The position numbers were made by a program, and so were the translations under genes. This document shows positions 36,269-48,426 of a stretch of DNA of 64,000 nt, in pieces. The notes beneath the pieces are model-generated. The model was given only the letters and a program-made list of their open reading frames with translations. It was not told the DNA's origin and ran no database searches. Source of the stretch: Piper betle (lineage: Eukaryota > Streptophyta > Magnoliopsida > Piperales > Piperaceae); the NCBI GenBank assembly GCA_033002965.1, contig JAURVB010012380.1, forward strand, positions 1-64,000, given 5' to 3'. Positions within the stretch are counted from its first letter, which is position 1. Each line of letters starts with the position of its first letter.

Positions 36269-39200
36269 ATGCTCTCGCCGGCAAGGCTGCCGACCATGAG
36301 GTGCGCCTCCCCTCCGGCCATCCTCTGTGGCATGAACATCGATGCCCGCCCGATGAATTTCGCCGCTGCGGCCGCCGACAACGGCGGAGCGACGGCGGCG
36401 GTGGCGGCTGGAGGTATTGGCCTGGCCGCGTGGCAGGGCTGGGGAACGTCGTCGCCGGTGCCGTCCACGGTGGTTTATGTGATATAGGAGTTGAGGATGT
36501 TGGAGAAGGATTTGGACTCGAAGATGAGCTTCGGCGGCCTTGGTGGCAAGCTGCAGGTATGTTTTCTTGTTGCAAAAAGATTGAATCTTTTCCTGCATTC
36601 GATACTAGCTAGTAGTGCTTCGGATTCCTCGTTCTATTCGATTTATCGATTTATTCAATTTCTTATTGTTAATGATTCAATGCTCTAAATGTGGCACATT
36701 AGACGTTGCTAAGCTGGTTTTTAAGGAGTTTTTGATTGATGTTAATAATGAGAAACCAATCCATGAATATGCTATGTGAATGTAATTGCAGTTCTATCTT
36801 CTTGTTTTGGGTTTCTGTGAGTAGAAATGCCTGTGTGATATATTGAAAAAGGATACGTATAGAAATACATGAATGTTCTGTGACATACAAACATGAGAAG
36901 AAATGTTTTTGTCATAGATTGAGTGATTTCAGCGGAATTCATTAAAAAAAGAAAGTGCTATTGATGGTTACCTTTTCACATCTCATTCTCTGTCCAACGG
37001 CATTTCACGGTTTGCAAACAGTGGCTTTCAATTTTGTGCTTTAACTCTTTTGGTTCCAAACCCTGGCAAATCTTTTGTTATATTTTGAAGAAAATTGACG
37101 TGGGACATCTTGGTATGATCTAGTAAATTGGTCTAGTCTAAACACGGGTTGCAAGTCATTGTCTGATTTACATGTCAGAGATTGAAACACGAATTGTTGC
37201 GTAAAATCTTGGGCTCTTCGCTTAGGTTATTTTTTGTGGTTTTTCATTTTTCAAACCTATATTTAATAGTAGTATTTTATGGTGGTAGACTGATTTATAA
37301 ATTATGTGTTTTTGACTTTGTTAAATAAAAATGCTTTATCAACCCCTTGCACTTTCATTGTGCTTCTGCAGGAAGATTTTGGAATTCAAGAGGACAAAAA
37401 GCATAGAACAAAATACCAAATCTTTATATGATTCAGAAGATAAACTTCAATTTTTTCGCAGCTCAGCAGATAGCATGCCGCCGCTTGCTTGGAAGCAGGG
37501 GATACCTTTGCCAAAGGGTATTTCTGATCTTTGAGGAAGCTTTACTTTACTCTTTGTTAATTCTTATACTTATTTGTCATGTTTCATTCGAATTTTGTTT
37601 TTTCCCCTTGGAAAGGGCATTTTGGTTAGATGTGAACTCCTACAAAATAGTTTAATCGTCTTGGAAAATTTTTTCAAAATCTCAATTTGTCTTGCAACAA
37701 AATCAGGTACCAATGCGTTCAGTATATAGCAGTGTTGGCTCGCTTTGGAAGATTGTATGTGCTTTAAATTGATGTCATCCTCTCTGTGGCATGGGATGCG
37801 GTTTTGGCTGTACATGCATCCAAAGGTGTGAATTTTATGAGCAGTTTCTGTCTCTGGCTTGATGTATTTCTTATTACGTTCCTCGCTTGAACAGGATTTT
37901 TTAAGGCAAAACAACACTGGAAAGTTGCTGTGGCAAGTATTTGGAGTCCAAGCTGCAACTTTGTGCCTTTTTGGAATCCATGAACATAAAGAAATTATGT
38001 GGAATATCTTTAAGCACTCAGGTATGTCTTAAACTCTCTCTTTCTCTCTCTCACATTGATGCCTTACATTATTGTTCATACTATTCTTGCTCTTCCAGTT
38101 TTCTGATTAGTAAGATGAGTATCAAGCTTTGTAGTTGATGCCATATATAAATATAATAGTACACTTCCTTTCTTACTTCTATTGTAAATTAAGCAATTGA
38201 GACAATGAGAAAGTCTCACAAATATTTGTGGGCCATTTGCTTCAATTGGGCATGGGAAACTGCTGATGTTCGAGGCTAATGAGAATATAAGTTGTATTTA
38301 AAAAGTTCACAAGTTGAAATCCCATTGTTTACATGCCGATTATTATCATTTTTTCAACTTGTTATTGTGTGATATTATTAATTGTCATTTTGTCTAATTT
38401 TTTTTTTTCGGGTGTATTTGTTCTTCACGTGATTTTCCTTTGCATGTTGTCAACAATTTGATATTCAATAAAACCTTACCAGTGAAAATCCTTCTTTATG
38501 TCAGGAAAACACAAAGTCTGGCGTCTATATCCAAAGAGCAATTCTACTACTACCTCAATTCAGAACTTTGACTGTCATAGTTCAGCTGTATTTGATGATC
38601 AGTCACTGAATGCATGCTGTTACTTCGAACTGGTGAAGACAATGTCTTTTGCGAGTTACTTTTAAAATCTCAAACTGTTATGAACTTATTGTTTTAAATA
38701 CTATTTTATTATGCAGCCAGATGGTCCTCTAAATTTTGTTCTCATAGATGGAACATGGAATAATTCAGCTGCTATGTTTATGCTTATAAAGGTACACAGC
38801 TCAACCTCATCCTCATCTTTCTACAGTATAGTGTTATTTTCTGAAGTCTTGTATTTTTAGTTTGGTGTGTAATGATTTCAAGGAGATGTCTGAATACAAA
38901 AAGAGTAGTTGTCACTATTAATAATTTGAGATTGGATGTTTATGAATCACCCACTTATGTTGGGAGCTGTTACTAGTTTTTGGAAGGATATGTTCCAGCT
39001 AGCTAAGTAAAAGTGATTCTCGAAGTTGGGTGTTTTTTCAACCAGTTAGGGACGTTTCTGAATTTCCAATACATATTTTCCTGAGTGATTTTCCATCTTA
39101 AGTTACAATAGAAGTTCATAGAATGTAGACTTAGGTTTCATTCGGTCATTATATCTTTGCACAACTACTATGCTCATTGAACAAGTATATGGACCGGCTC

Positions 39201-39583
39201 ATCCAAAAATTTTTGTGGACAGGAAGAAATTCCATGCATATCTTTGTTAACGAAGTGCTTCTGTGATGCACAAACTGAGATAAAAAGGCCGATGAAGTCC
39301 TCTCCCTCCTAACCTCCCTCCCTCCTCACTACATCTTTTAAACATCTTTTTAAAGCAGGCCCAGCCTTCATGGGATCGCACCTGTACGGCGGCAGCAGCC
39401 ATCCATCTTCTTTTGGAATTACACCTCAGGCCTGAGTTTAGCTCACATGGGTTGGATAAGCAAGCAGCAGCAGTAGAGAATGAATTGGATGTTCTATTTG
39501 AAGCCTTGACTGGCCGTCGCCGCCAAATGGGCAGGTCTACAAGTTGCCGGGCATGGCATAACAGCATCAAAATAACATCATAG
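36269..39583 (+). pseudogene. DTW-domain protein (tRNA-uridine aminocarboxypropyltransferase family), decayed
   Basis: DTW proteins add an aminocarboxypropyl group to uridine in tRNA. Exon-like blocks: 36269-36556, 37372-37517, 37733-37825, 37895-38021, 38505-38632, 38717-38791, about 39200-39281, and 39358-39583. Family landmarks in order: RMLEKDLDSKMSFGGLGGKL, EDKKHRTKYQ, LGSRGYLCQR followed by CWLALEDCMC (Cys cluster), SLWHGMRFWLYMHPK, KLLWQVFGVQAATLCLFGI, the catalytic-type motif NFVLIDGTWNNSAAMF, and PSWDRTCTAAAAIHLLLEL. Defects: an in-frame TAG at 36485, two single-base shifts in exon 2 (an A run and a six-T run), several shifts in exon 7, and a donor that reads AG|ATAAAA instead of GT. 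Introns are kept, so it is not a retrocopy. Some shifts could be sequence errors, but the stop plus lost donor favour a pseudogene. Confidence 0.75.
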
Positions 39584-40197
39584 TAGCTATATCTTGTTTA
39601 GTTCTCTCGTTCAGCATTATTGATACAACCATTCTTTTTAACAAGTGTAATGGGAAAACTGTACTTTCCAAAAGCAAGGGGGCATTCTCCATGAAACGTA
39701 GTTGTGTTCACATTGAATGGGAACATGTCATAGATCCAACTGTACTGGAAGGTCCTCCTGAGTGACCGTTTCTGTACACATTAGAGTTAATGGCTTTCAG
39801 AAGGCTTTTTGCGTTGATTGAATGATCTTTGAATTGTGAACATTAGCTCTTCTCATTTTATTGCAGGGTCCTTATCATGCAACTAAATAGATCTCAACAA
39901 ATTTACCGAAGGGAGAGTGCCAATAGTTACACAGAACGGATTTTAGAAAGCATATTATATATAATAAAAAATACCGTTGACGGTGCACAATCCGTCAATG
40001 TCTACATAAACCATGTAAAGCCTCAAAAGTTACATGATTTACTACATTAAAACACAAGCATCATGGTTGGAAACATAATCTGTCAACATTAGAAGTTTTC
40101 CACGAGCTATCTATTCGCATATAGCAGCTAACTGTAATATATTTTTTTACAAAGTACAAAAAATGTATTACTTACAAAACAACAAAATATCAGCTAA
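39584..40197. other. Spacer between convergent DTW and Pumilio loci
   Basis: No gene or clear repeat seen; presumably 3' flanks of both loci. Confidence 0.35.
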
Positions 40198-41628
40198 CTA
40201 TAACCATTTGCTTAACAAGTTATACTCATTATCTTCATCAAGCTTCTTCATTAACTTGTAGAAATATTTACCATGATAGTTCAATGGGGTGGCTTTCATT
40301 AACGGCACAAGTGCGCCCCGTACTCTCTGTTTAATAATGTTGTTTCCCTACAAAAGAAAAATCACATAAATTATATAAATTCTTGTTTGGAAAAAAAGAA
40401 AATATGTTACAACATGTATGTATACCTGAATTATATTCAAGAGTGCTTTCATAAGATAATTTCCATATTGATCTGGAACTTATTCCATCAATTCTTTATC
40501 TTATAACTTTGAAACTATCTCTTCCAATATTATTGAGCAGTACTTCAACAATGCTTCCACCACTCGACTTCGGAACTTATGTTTGGACATTGGCGCATAA
40601 AAGCTACTCAAATGATTGCATATGATGGCTTGGATGGAATCACACTTTGTTCTGTAACACAATTGACAACAAAATTGCTGCAAAGAAATAGCTCAAGATG
40701 AAACCATGGAGCTTGTTGTATAAAAAATTATATACGTTTACATGCATCTCATATCGACGGTAATATATAATTAAGCCTTACCCATATTGGCCTATTGAAA
40801 GAACAACCGAGTTATAAGCAATTGTTTTGACTAGATGGCCTCTTTGAGCTGTTGACTTTGTATCCTATTCCGTTGTAAATAAACGGATCTTATTGTAACG
40901 TAGATCTACCGTTCATGGTCTTAAAATTCTATAATAATGGAAACAGGCAACCCTAGTCACCATTTTCATATCTGGTTCACTTGTAAGCTTTACCGGGAAT
41001 GTATGGAATGCACTCGTTGAAAAATAGATAAGCATTAGGTTTAACTGCCATTCTCATACATTGTGCTGATGCCGTGCGGAAGATGAACTACAATAATGCA
41101 ATTAAATAAGTTCAAATCATTAAATATTACCAATTAAATAATCTAATGCACGTTAATCAATTAAGAAATAATTAATTATTACCTGCAGCTTCTCATAATC
41201 AAACCTTTTAAGTCACTCATTGATCACACAACGGCCCTCATGGTAGGATATTAAAATTTCGAAATATCCACAAATTGAGTTAAAAAACATATCCACTAAT
41301 CTTCCATCCGTTCTTATTATCGTAATAGGACATTGAATACAACCTAATTAGAAAATTAAGAACAAACCCACATGTTAAAAAAATCACGCGAATAGTTACT
41401 TGAATGTTTCTTAATTATAAAAATAATCATCTTCAACCTACGAGGTTAATATTTGTTTGACTTTTAAAAAAGTTTAAAACCAGTTGCCGGATTTAATTTC
41501 AATAAATACTCTTACTTGCCACATCAACTGATCATGTTTCCATTAATTTCTTTTGATGATTACTCGCTCATACTATTTTATTGAAAATAGCACTATCTAC
41601 ATATATATTATTACTTAATTATCTGCAC

Positions 41629-41671
<43 letters not shown>

Positions 41672-42028
41672 TTAGTGGCATAAAAATTCAACCCCCTTAT
41701 TGTAAAAATTTTCATGGAACTAGAACTTAATTAGAACCAAAAAGAAAAAAAAACGTCACCCATGCTGGTTGTGTTTTGCAAGTTGAACGAGAAGTCGAGG
41801 TGATCTGCTTAATTTCAAAAGTATTGATTCTAATTCTCTCTGGCTGTATGCACTGAACATTGTTTGGAGCACAGATTGGCCGAAGAGGTTTATCATAATC
41901 AAATTCATATACTTCAAGCTGACTGTGTTGTAAATTGCTATCCATTGCAGTTGTTTTTGTCTAATAAGATTTTGCAACTCTAGTGCACCTTCACGCCTCA
42001 CGGCCATGTCGACACTGATAGCATCCAT
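40198..42028 (-). pseudogene. Pumilio (PUF) RNA-binding protein, decayed
   Basis: PUF proteins bind 3' UTRs through helical repeats. Minus-strand exon-like blocks: 42028-about 41760 (MAVRREGALELQNLI, then MNLIMINLFGQSVLQTMF, LLVQLAKHNQHG); about 41300-41180 (YFEILISYHEGRCVIN, a stop, LKRFDYEKLQ); about 40855-40790 (AQRGHLVKTIAYNSVVLSIG); 40680-40435 (NFVVNCVTEQ, SKHKFRSRVVEALL, then VPDQYGNYLMKALLNIIQ); and 40347-40198 (GNNIIKQRVRGALVPLMKAT to the stop). The spacing matches the repeat order at the end of a plant PUF domain. There are at least three in-frame stops (one in the 41.2 kb block, two TAA before VPDQYG) and a frameshift near 40640, so it is a pseudogene. A possible upstream exon lies at about 42590-42643, beyond the element at 42070. 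Confidence 0.65.
41634..41668. repeat. (AT)n microsatellite
   Basis: About 17 uninterrupted AT dinucleotides in an intron-like part of the Pumilio pseudogene. Likely length-polymorphic. Confidence 0.9.
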
Positions 42029-42069
42029 TTTGTCACTTGCAAAATGTGAGAAATTATTTATATCACAAG

Positions 42070-42525
42070 TAGGGTTGTTAATTGAACGAGCTAGTTCGTG
42101 AGTATTTAGCGTTCGGCTCGGTTTGACTCGACTCGGAACTTAACATTTAAATGCTCGAGCTCGAACTCGAATCTTATAAGCCGAGTTTGAGCAAGGTTAT
42201 ATTCGATTCGACTCGACTCGACTCGACTCGTGGCTCGACTCGAACTCGACTCGATAAAATAATATAATAATATATTTTTTTATAATATATATATATATAC
42301 ATAATATAATAATAATGAAGTTGGTAAATATTCAAGTGGATGGTTTTAAGGTTGTAGGTTCAATCCACAGTGATTGAATTTTTTTTTAAAAATATTCAAG
42401 TCGAACTCACACATGTATGTTTAAAACTCGTTCGATCTCGAATTGAGTTCGAACGAGTTTTAAACTATTCGAGTTGAATTCGAACACAAATTGAGCTCGG
42501 CTCGCTCACTCGATTAGCACCCCTA
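42070..42525. mobile_element. hAT-like non-autonomous element, family C copy 2
   Basis: The left end is TAGGGTTGTTAATTGAACGAG and the right end CGATTAGCACCCCTA. It is flanked by a perfect 8-bp duplication ATCACAAG (42062-42069 and 42526-42533). Subterminal zones are packed with ACTCG/CTCGA motifs. The centre has a tRNA-like tract (about 42311-42378) ending in the B-box-like GGTTCAATCC. The perfect duplication marks it as the youngest insertion seen here. Confidence 0.85.
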
Positions 42526-42533
42526 ATCACAAG

Positions 42534-44147
42534 TATTAATTAAAGATCAAATTGAATAAGATATATTGGTTGTTTTTTGTCCACAAATTACCTTGGAGTG
42601 CCAAAGCATGCTCAAACATGACATCCTCAAATCTTGCAACGCATTCAGAAAATATTAATCTTCAAATTACAAAATTTATCTTTTGGTACCATGATTTATA
42701 TTTAAATATCTGAAAAACTTATGACAAGTATTTGCTGGGCATATTCTTTGATAGTACTTGTTGGAACCAAATTATTCATGAAATTGGTCGACCTTAATGC
42801 AGAAGCAATATGCTTGGGCGTCCCCATGAATTCCTTCCTACAATCTTTACAACATCTACATGATGAAACTAAACTTGAAACCAATGTTGCCGATCTTTGT
42901 GAAGTTGCATGGAACGAAACTCGTGAATCAAGAAAGGAGAAGGAGAATTTGATGGCGTTGAAGCATATTGGCCACCCTGGACGTGTTTGCTTTAAATAAC
43001 TCTTAAATTCTATTCAAGTACTTGTTCTGATGGTGCTAAGAACTCTATATTACTCATTGTGCAAGGTGACGTTACACTTCATGGCTATTAATACAAAATC
43101 TATTATATAAGAAAATCTACTTGGATCCACTTGATTTGACATTGAAAAATGGGTGCATGGAGGAGTTGCAGGCTGATCATCATCTTGGCCGTTTCAATGG
43201 TTCGCCCACCCATGGTACATAGTATAGTATGAACTATACGAGCGTTATGCGTACGTCATAATGTATTACACCTCATATGATACTTTACTTAACCTTAATT
43301 ATGAGACAAAGCGTTGATCGAATAGTATAAACTATAGCTATTTGGTTCCTTAATTTTGAAAGTATACTTAATATAATCTTACTATAACTATAAGAAACTT
43401 TATTATAGATTTGTATTATAATAAATAGATATTTACTTATTATAGTCTTATATGTTATGTGTATATCTAATATTCTTAATATATTATTATTTTTAGTTAA
43501 TTAGTTGATATTTGTTAGTTTATTAATTTTATAAATCGTATATAATTTTATATGTTTGAGTTTTAGTTGATTTAGGTTTTCCATGTCTAATATTAATAAT
43601 AAAAGGGTTAAATTATAATTCAATTTTATTTTATGAATAGATTATAAGGATTATATTGTAAAATAGTTTAAAGACACGTAACATACGCTAATTTAAAAAA
43701 TTCATCAATAAGAAATTAATATTTTTGTGAATAGATAGACTCGTAGTAGATTAAGGATCAGTGGATAATTATAAATATATTATAAAAAAGATAATGATTG
43801 ATATGATAATAAAAATTAATTTATTAATAAATATGAAAAGTATTTTAATTAATGACGATTACTCTTTAAAAAATTGTATAAAATTTGGAAGCGGTTAATT
43901 TTTTTTAAATGTCATAAAATTACGGTTATACAAAAAGAAAATTTCGGGCACGGTCATTCGGACCTGTCCACAGTCCGAAAAGGCTTCTTCCTCGACCTTT
44001 CTACCAAACCCTTGAAACCGTCGCCATTTCCAACCCTCTGCTAGCAAAGATTGAATCTTTATCGAGTCCGCAACCTGCAATTCATGGTCTCTTCCTTCGT
44101 TTTGATTTGTTGATTCGATTCGATCCGGTAGATTGAGGGAAGGTGCG
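42534..44147. other. Spacer upstream of the complex I gene
   Basis: 42.59-43.0 kb may hold remnants of the 5' part of the Pumilio pseudogene: the minus strand at 42591-42643 reads FEDVMFEHALAL. 43.0-43.9 kb is AT-rich without features. The last 200 bases before 44148 are the leader and promoter of the small complex I gene. Confidence 0.35.
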
Positions 44148-46734
44148 ATGGGTGGCGAGCATGGCGGCGGCCATGGAGTGCCGGAGGACTTCAGAACCAA
44201 AGTCTGGAGCATGACCGGCGGCCCCTACTGCAGGCCCAAGCACTGGAAACGCAACACCGCCATCGCCATGTTCGGAATCTTCCTCGTCTGCATCCCCATC
44301 GCCATGAAATCCGCCGAGCTAGAGGTTAGTTTTTTTGGTTCTTCTTTGTCGCGCATTTATATATGATGGGAAAGATTGGTAAATTGAATCTCATCCAGAG
44401 CTGCATTGGTGAGTATTGTGTTGTCTGATGATAAAGAATCGTTTATTTGTTTTCGATGTTTTTGTGAATCTAACAGTTGTTAAATGGAATGGAAGTTCTT
44501 GCTGTGTTCCGATCAACTAAGCAGGTTTTTAACTGGCTAGCCTTTCGGGGTTATAAACTTGTGGAATTGATAAAACGATATCCCTTGGAAGAAGCGGTTT
44601 TTGAGTTGGTGGTAATTTTAGTACAGTGGATTGTAATTTGACTGCCAGAGTAGGTTTGGATCGCCATGGAATCTTGCTGATCTTGGGGTTTTGGGATTCT
44701 TCATTTGATGGTCGGTTCTCTTTTGTATGATTGGCTGCTTGTCTGAGCCGGGTGTGATTTGTTGCATAGAAAGGGTTGTTGGAAAGAACATTAATTGTAA
44801 ATCTCACCTAGATCTGCATGTATACAATATTGTATGATGATTGTTTAATTCCCATGATTTGTGTATCTGAAGGTTGTTGGATGGAGGTTCTTGTCGTGTC
44901 TTCTATCAACCAAACAAATTGTTTCTGGCTAGTCATTAAGGAATCTAAGCATATCAAATTGTTGTGTTTTTTCGAATTGTCTTCTGGTGATGCTCTAGAC
45001 TGGAGTAGGTTTGAACCTAGAAAACAAGTTTGTTATAGTTTATTGATAAAGGTCACCATGAGCTGCATTACATGCTTTGTTCTCTTGATAGGTAATTTCT
45101 GTCTTTATGTTAATTCTGAAGGTTGTGTTGATAAAAACCACTGTGACCTACATTGGTGTGCTTTGTTATGATGAGAGCTTATTTCTTCTATTTTTTACGT
45201 CAAGCACAAAGAATTTTAAATGATCCCTCCTTGGAATATGCCTCGAATGAGGACATTGGGGTTTGAAACCCGCCAGCTCCACTCACTTTCCAACTTCCTC
45301 ACTTGAGTTAGTGGGTGTAGTAAATCACCTTGTAAAAAGAAAAATCTAAATGGTGACAATACATTTATTGGTCAGTTAGAAATCTAGAGAGATCAACTTG
45401 TTAGAATCACTATCGTTGTAAAATGCATTTTTTATATCAAAATGGAACATGAGGCTAATTTTGCTGGTCAGTTGGAATTAGGACTTTAATTAATTTATGC
45501 TTTGACACTTTATGAGGAGAGGGATCCTTATTCTTACATCTTTACATGACCCCCGCATTAAAATTGCCTTTTTCCTGTGGGATAGAGTCGCCTTTTATTT
45601 GTGCTTATACAGTTGCTACGTACATCCATGGAAATGCCTTTATTTGTGCTTACATATTTTCTTAATTTCTGTGGTACTGTCCTTTCCTTTGTAGAATCCA
45701 CTTGTTTGGATTTTTTATTTAAAAGCCATAATTTAACTTAGACAATGTGCTGAAAATAACAAACAAATGGCAAGTGCTTTTTCATGTGTCTCTGAAACTT
45801 ACTTAACTTTGCTTTGTCACGTAGTTTCTTTGTTTCTTCTCCCTAATGTTCTCTACAGCTCTTTTTAGTAATGAGACAATAGGTGTTTCTTCTTAAGGAA
45901 TGGCAGTTGTTTCTTCACACAATGGGAATGATGTTTCAGAAGGGAAGTGATAAACATCATTTTTGAAATGGTTGTTTAGGCTGAGCAGATTTTGGTCCAA
46001 ACCATAGTAACTGAATGTCAGTTCAGTTTGGACCTTTGGTAAATTTTTTAAGTGTTCAATTTTCGGTTTGGAACTGAACCAAACTAAAACTGATTGAAAC
46101 ACCAAAAAATAATTTTTTAATATTTATTTTTATGTGGGATATTATTATTATTATTTTTATATATTTATGAATTTGTTTGATATGTTTCATATAATATCTT
46201 TGGATAGAATATTTTTGAATGCGATTATTATGATGATTAAAATTATATTATAACTTTATTTGTTATAAAAATAATAATTAATTTTAATACAGCTTTAATA
46301 ATTTTGATTTTCCTAAAACCGAACTTGGTTTGGTTTTGAGGTAAATTCGGGTTTATTTTAATGTTAAATTTCAGCCGTGGAATTTTATTTTGGAAATTCG
46401 GTTTGGTTCAGCTTTTTGGTTCAGAACCGAGCCGACCGAATGCTCTGCCTAGGTTGTAGGTTGTTTATGATCTCATTAGTGAATGGTCAACATGGCAACT
46501 CTTCGTGTCTAATTGTTGTTTTTGTTACCTCAAGAGTCCAACTTGAGATTTGCATTCTCTTTTATTTTGAAATTTTACATGTTAGTGTCTAATTTGATGT
46601 TGGTGTTGATGTTCGATTTATACCTAAATTAGAACCTGATGATCTTTTATCATCTGCAGCGGCGACCACACGAACCTGTACGCCCAATCCCTTCTCAGCT
46701 CTGGTGCAAAAACATTGGAAACAAGGATTATTGA
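44148..46734 (+). CDS. Small plant mitochondrial complex I subunit (NDUFC2-like)
   Basis: A short membrane subunit of NADH:ubiquinone oxidoreductase, inner mitochondrial membrane. Two exons: 44148-44324 and 46660-46734; 83 residues, intact. Exon 1 gives a Gly/His-rich start (MGGEHGGGHG), then DFRTKVWSMTGGPYCRPKHW, one membrane helix (TAIAMFGIFLVCIPIAMKSA) and ends AELE. Exon 2 gives RRPHEPVRPIPSQLWCKNIG and ends NKDY. The whole is close to a small plant protein found in complex I preparations (I recall At4g20150; the subunit name is from memory). The 2.3 kb intron is very large for such a gene and holds the family E repeat. The ATG chosen follows an in-frame TTG upstream that is not a likely start. 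Confidence 0.85.
45977..46450. mobile_element. hAT-like element, family E, in the complex I intron
   Basis: The left end TAGGCTGAGCAGATTTTGGT and right end GACCGAATGCTCTGCCTAGG form an imperfect inverted repeat. GGTTGT occurs at both flanks (45970-45975 and 46452-46457), consistent with a target duplication whose exact edges are uncertain. Subterminal parts contain repeated GGTTTGG/AACCGAA motifs. The centre is AT-rich and non-coding. Confidence 0.55.
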
Positions 46735-47937
46735 TCCTCTATTATCACCAAGCATGGCAGAACTAGGTCGTTTATAAAGTAATTTGGGGAATGTGGTTGT
46801 TTGCACTCTGGGATGCATTTACCTGGATGTTTGTTTTGTGGCTCAGCACTTGTACTCGAATAAGCTGTTGAACTACCAAATACAATTGATGGACAGCATC
46901 ATGCTGCTTGAACACTCTGTTTTTTGCATAATTATTGTATCTTTCAGGATGAAATGAAAGTTCGATAGCCTTAGAATTTGATCAATTTGGGCAAATGCCA
47001 TGTGTAATGAAGAGTGCCTGTAAGGTTATTGCAGGGCTCTATGGTAATTCCTCGATTTGGTTTGGAGCTTTGAGTGTGAATTTTGCCTGGGCCGGCGTCT
47101 GATCAGATAAATTATCAAACAAAAAGAGTATCCGACTTCTCCGACCCTGATTCTAACAGTTGCTTCCTTTTTATGTTCTCTTTCACCAATGCCTGCTATA
47201 CGTGGTCCTTGGCAAGAAATTTCTGAAGAGATGAGCCAAAGAAAAGCTATAAAGCTTGCACGTTGCCAACCAGTGGCTTGGCTAGCAAAATGCAAGATAG
47301 GCTATGCTTTATGATCACTCGAACTATGCATGAAAAATTTTAACTCATCTCTAATTAAGCGTGGAGTTAAATATTTTGACAGCGTTCCCTGATGTTCATG
47401 TCGGCTTCCTTGCATACTTCGGTGAGGTGCAAAAGTTTTTTAAATGGGTCTAATGCACGAATAAGAACTCAATGAATTCCCCTCGTCAGTAGAAAAATAA
47501 AAATAAAGTCGAGTGGGCTTTTTTAAAAGAACAAATTGATAAACAAATAAAATTAGACTATTGGAAATTGAAATTTTATTTTTTATCGGAAAATACCTTT
47601 GGAATTTATAGTTTAATTAATTTCTATTTTGTTTAATATTTGTCTCAATTTACTGTAATTCTCTCCTCTTCTTTGAGTGACTATTAAATCTTTTTTTACT
47701 TAGTTATTATTTATATATTGAATGTTTAAATTTTCTGGATAATAATTACGTGAATAATTTTAAATAAGCTGTTGTTTGTATTAACCTCCATAAAAATTAT
47801 TTAATAAGTTGTATTAAAGTATTAACCTCACGTAGAGTTTGACTATGACAAATCTGGGTGGACCACATTTTATCCGTTAATACCAAAACCCTCTTGTCTC
47901 CCTTGCCCATTGATATTCAATTCCGGCAATGTCTGAT
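46735..47937. other. Spacer after the complex I gene
   Basis: The first few hundred bases are presumably 3' UTR. No gene seen on either strand. Confidence 0.4.
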
Positions 47938-48426
47938 TAGGGGTGTAAACGAGCTGAGCCGAGCTAAGCAAGGATGTTTTTAAATTCGACGTGATTTCTG
48001 ACAATTATATTTGAACTTGTTTAAGTATTTGACAAGTTTTGATGTACTTGGGTTGAACTGAGCTTCGTCTCAAAATTCATGATGTTTGGATTTTGCTCGT
48101 GTTTTGCTCATTATATTTTCGAATCAAGTTCGAGCCAAGTGAATGTTTGTACTTGATTCATACTTAGACTTATATAAGATCAAATTTTTTTTCCAATACT
48201 ATATAAGTTTGATTATGACCTCAATAGTATTGACGAGCCAAGTCATACTAAGCATTTTTTCGAGTTTAAACATATCAAACTCAAATTTTTAACCATATTA
48301 AATAAAATATTTTTTAGTTCAAATTCTATTTATTATTTAATAAATTATTTATTTTAAATGGAATATTTTTTCGAGCACCGGAGTCAACTTTAAAATACTT
48401 ACGCATGTTTGGCTTGTTTGTCCCTA
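47938..48426. mobile_element. hAT-like non-autonomous element, family B copy 2
   Basis: It starts TAGGGGTGTAAACGAGCTGAG, as in copy 1, and ends TTGGCTTGTTTGTCCCTA. Flanking 8-mers TGTCTGAT and CATCCGAT differ at three positions, all transitions. The sequence is collinear with 19659-20143 through most of its length ('aattcgacgtgattt', 'gatgtacttgggttga'). Confidence 0.72.

Noticed and set aside
36212..36598. Minus-strand ORFs over the first DTW exon
   Set aside because: Shadow frames; the plus strand carries family motifs and a splice donor at 36556.
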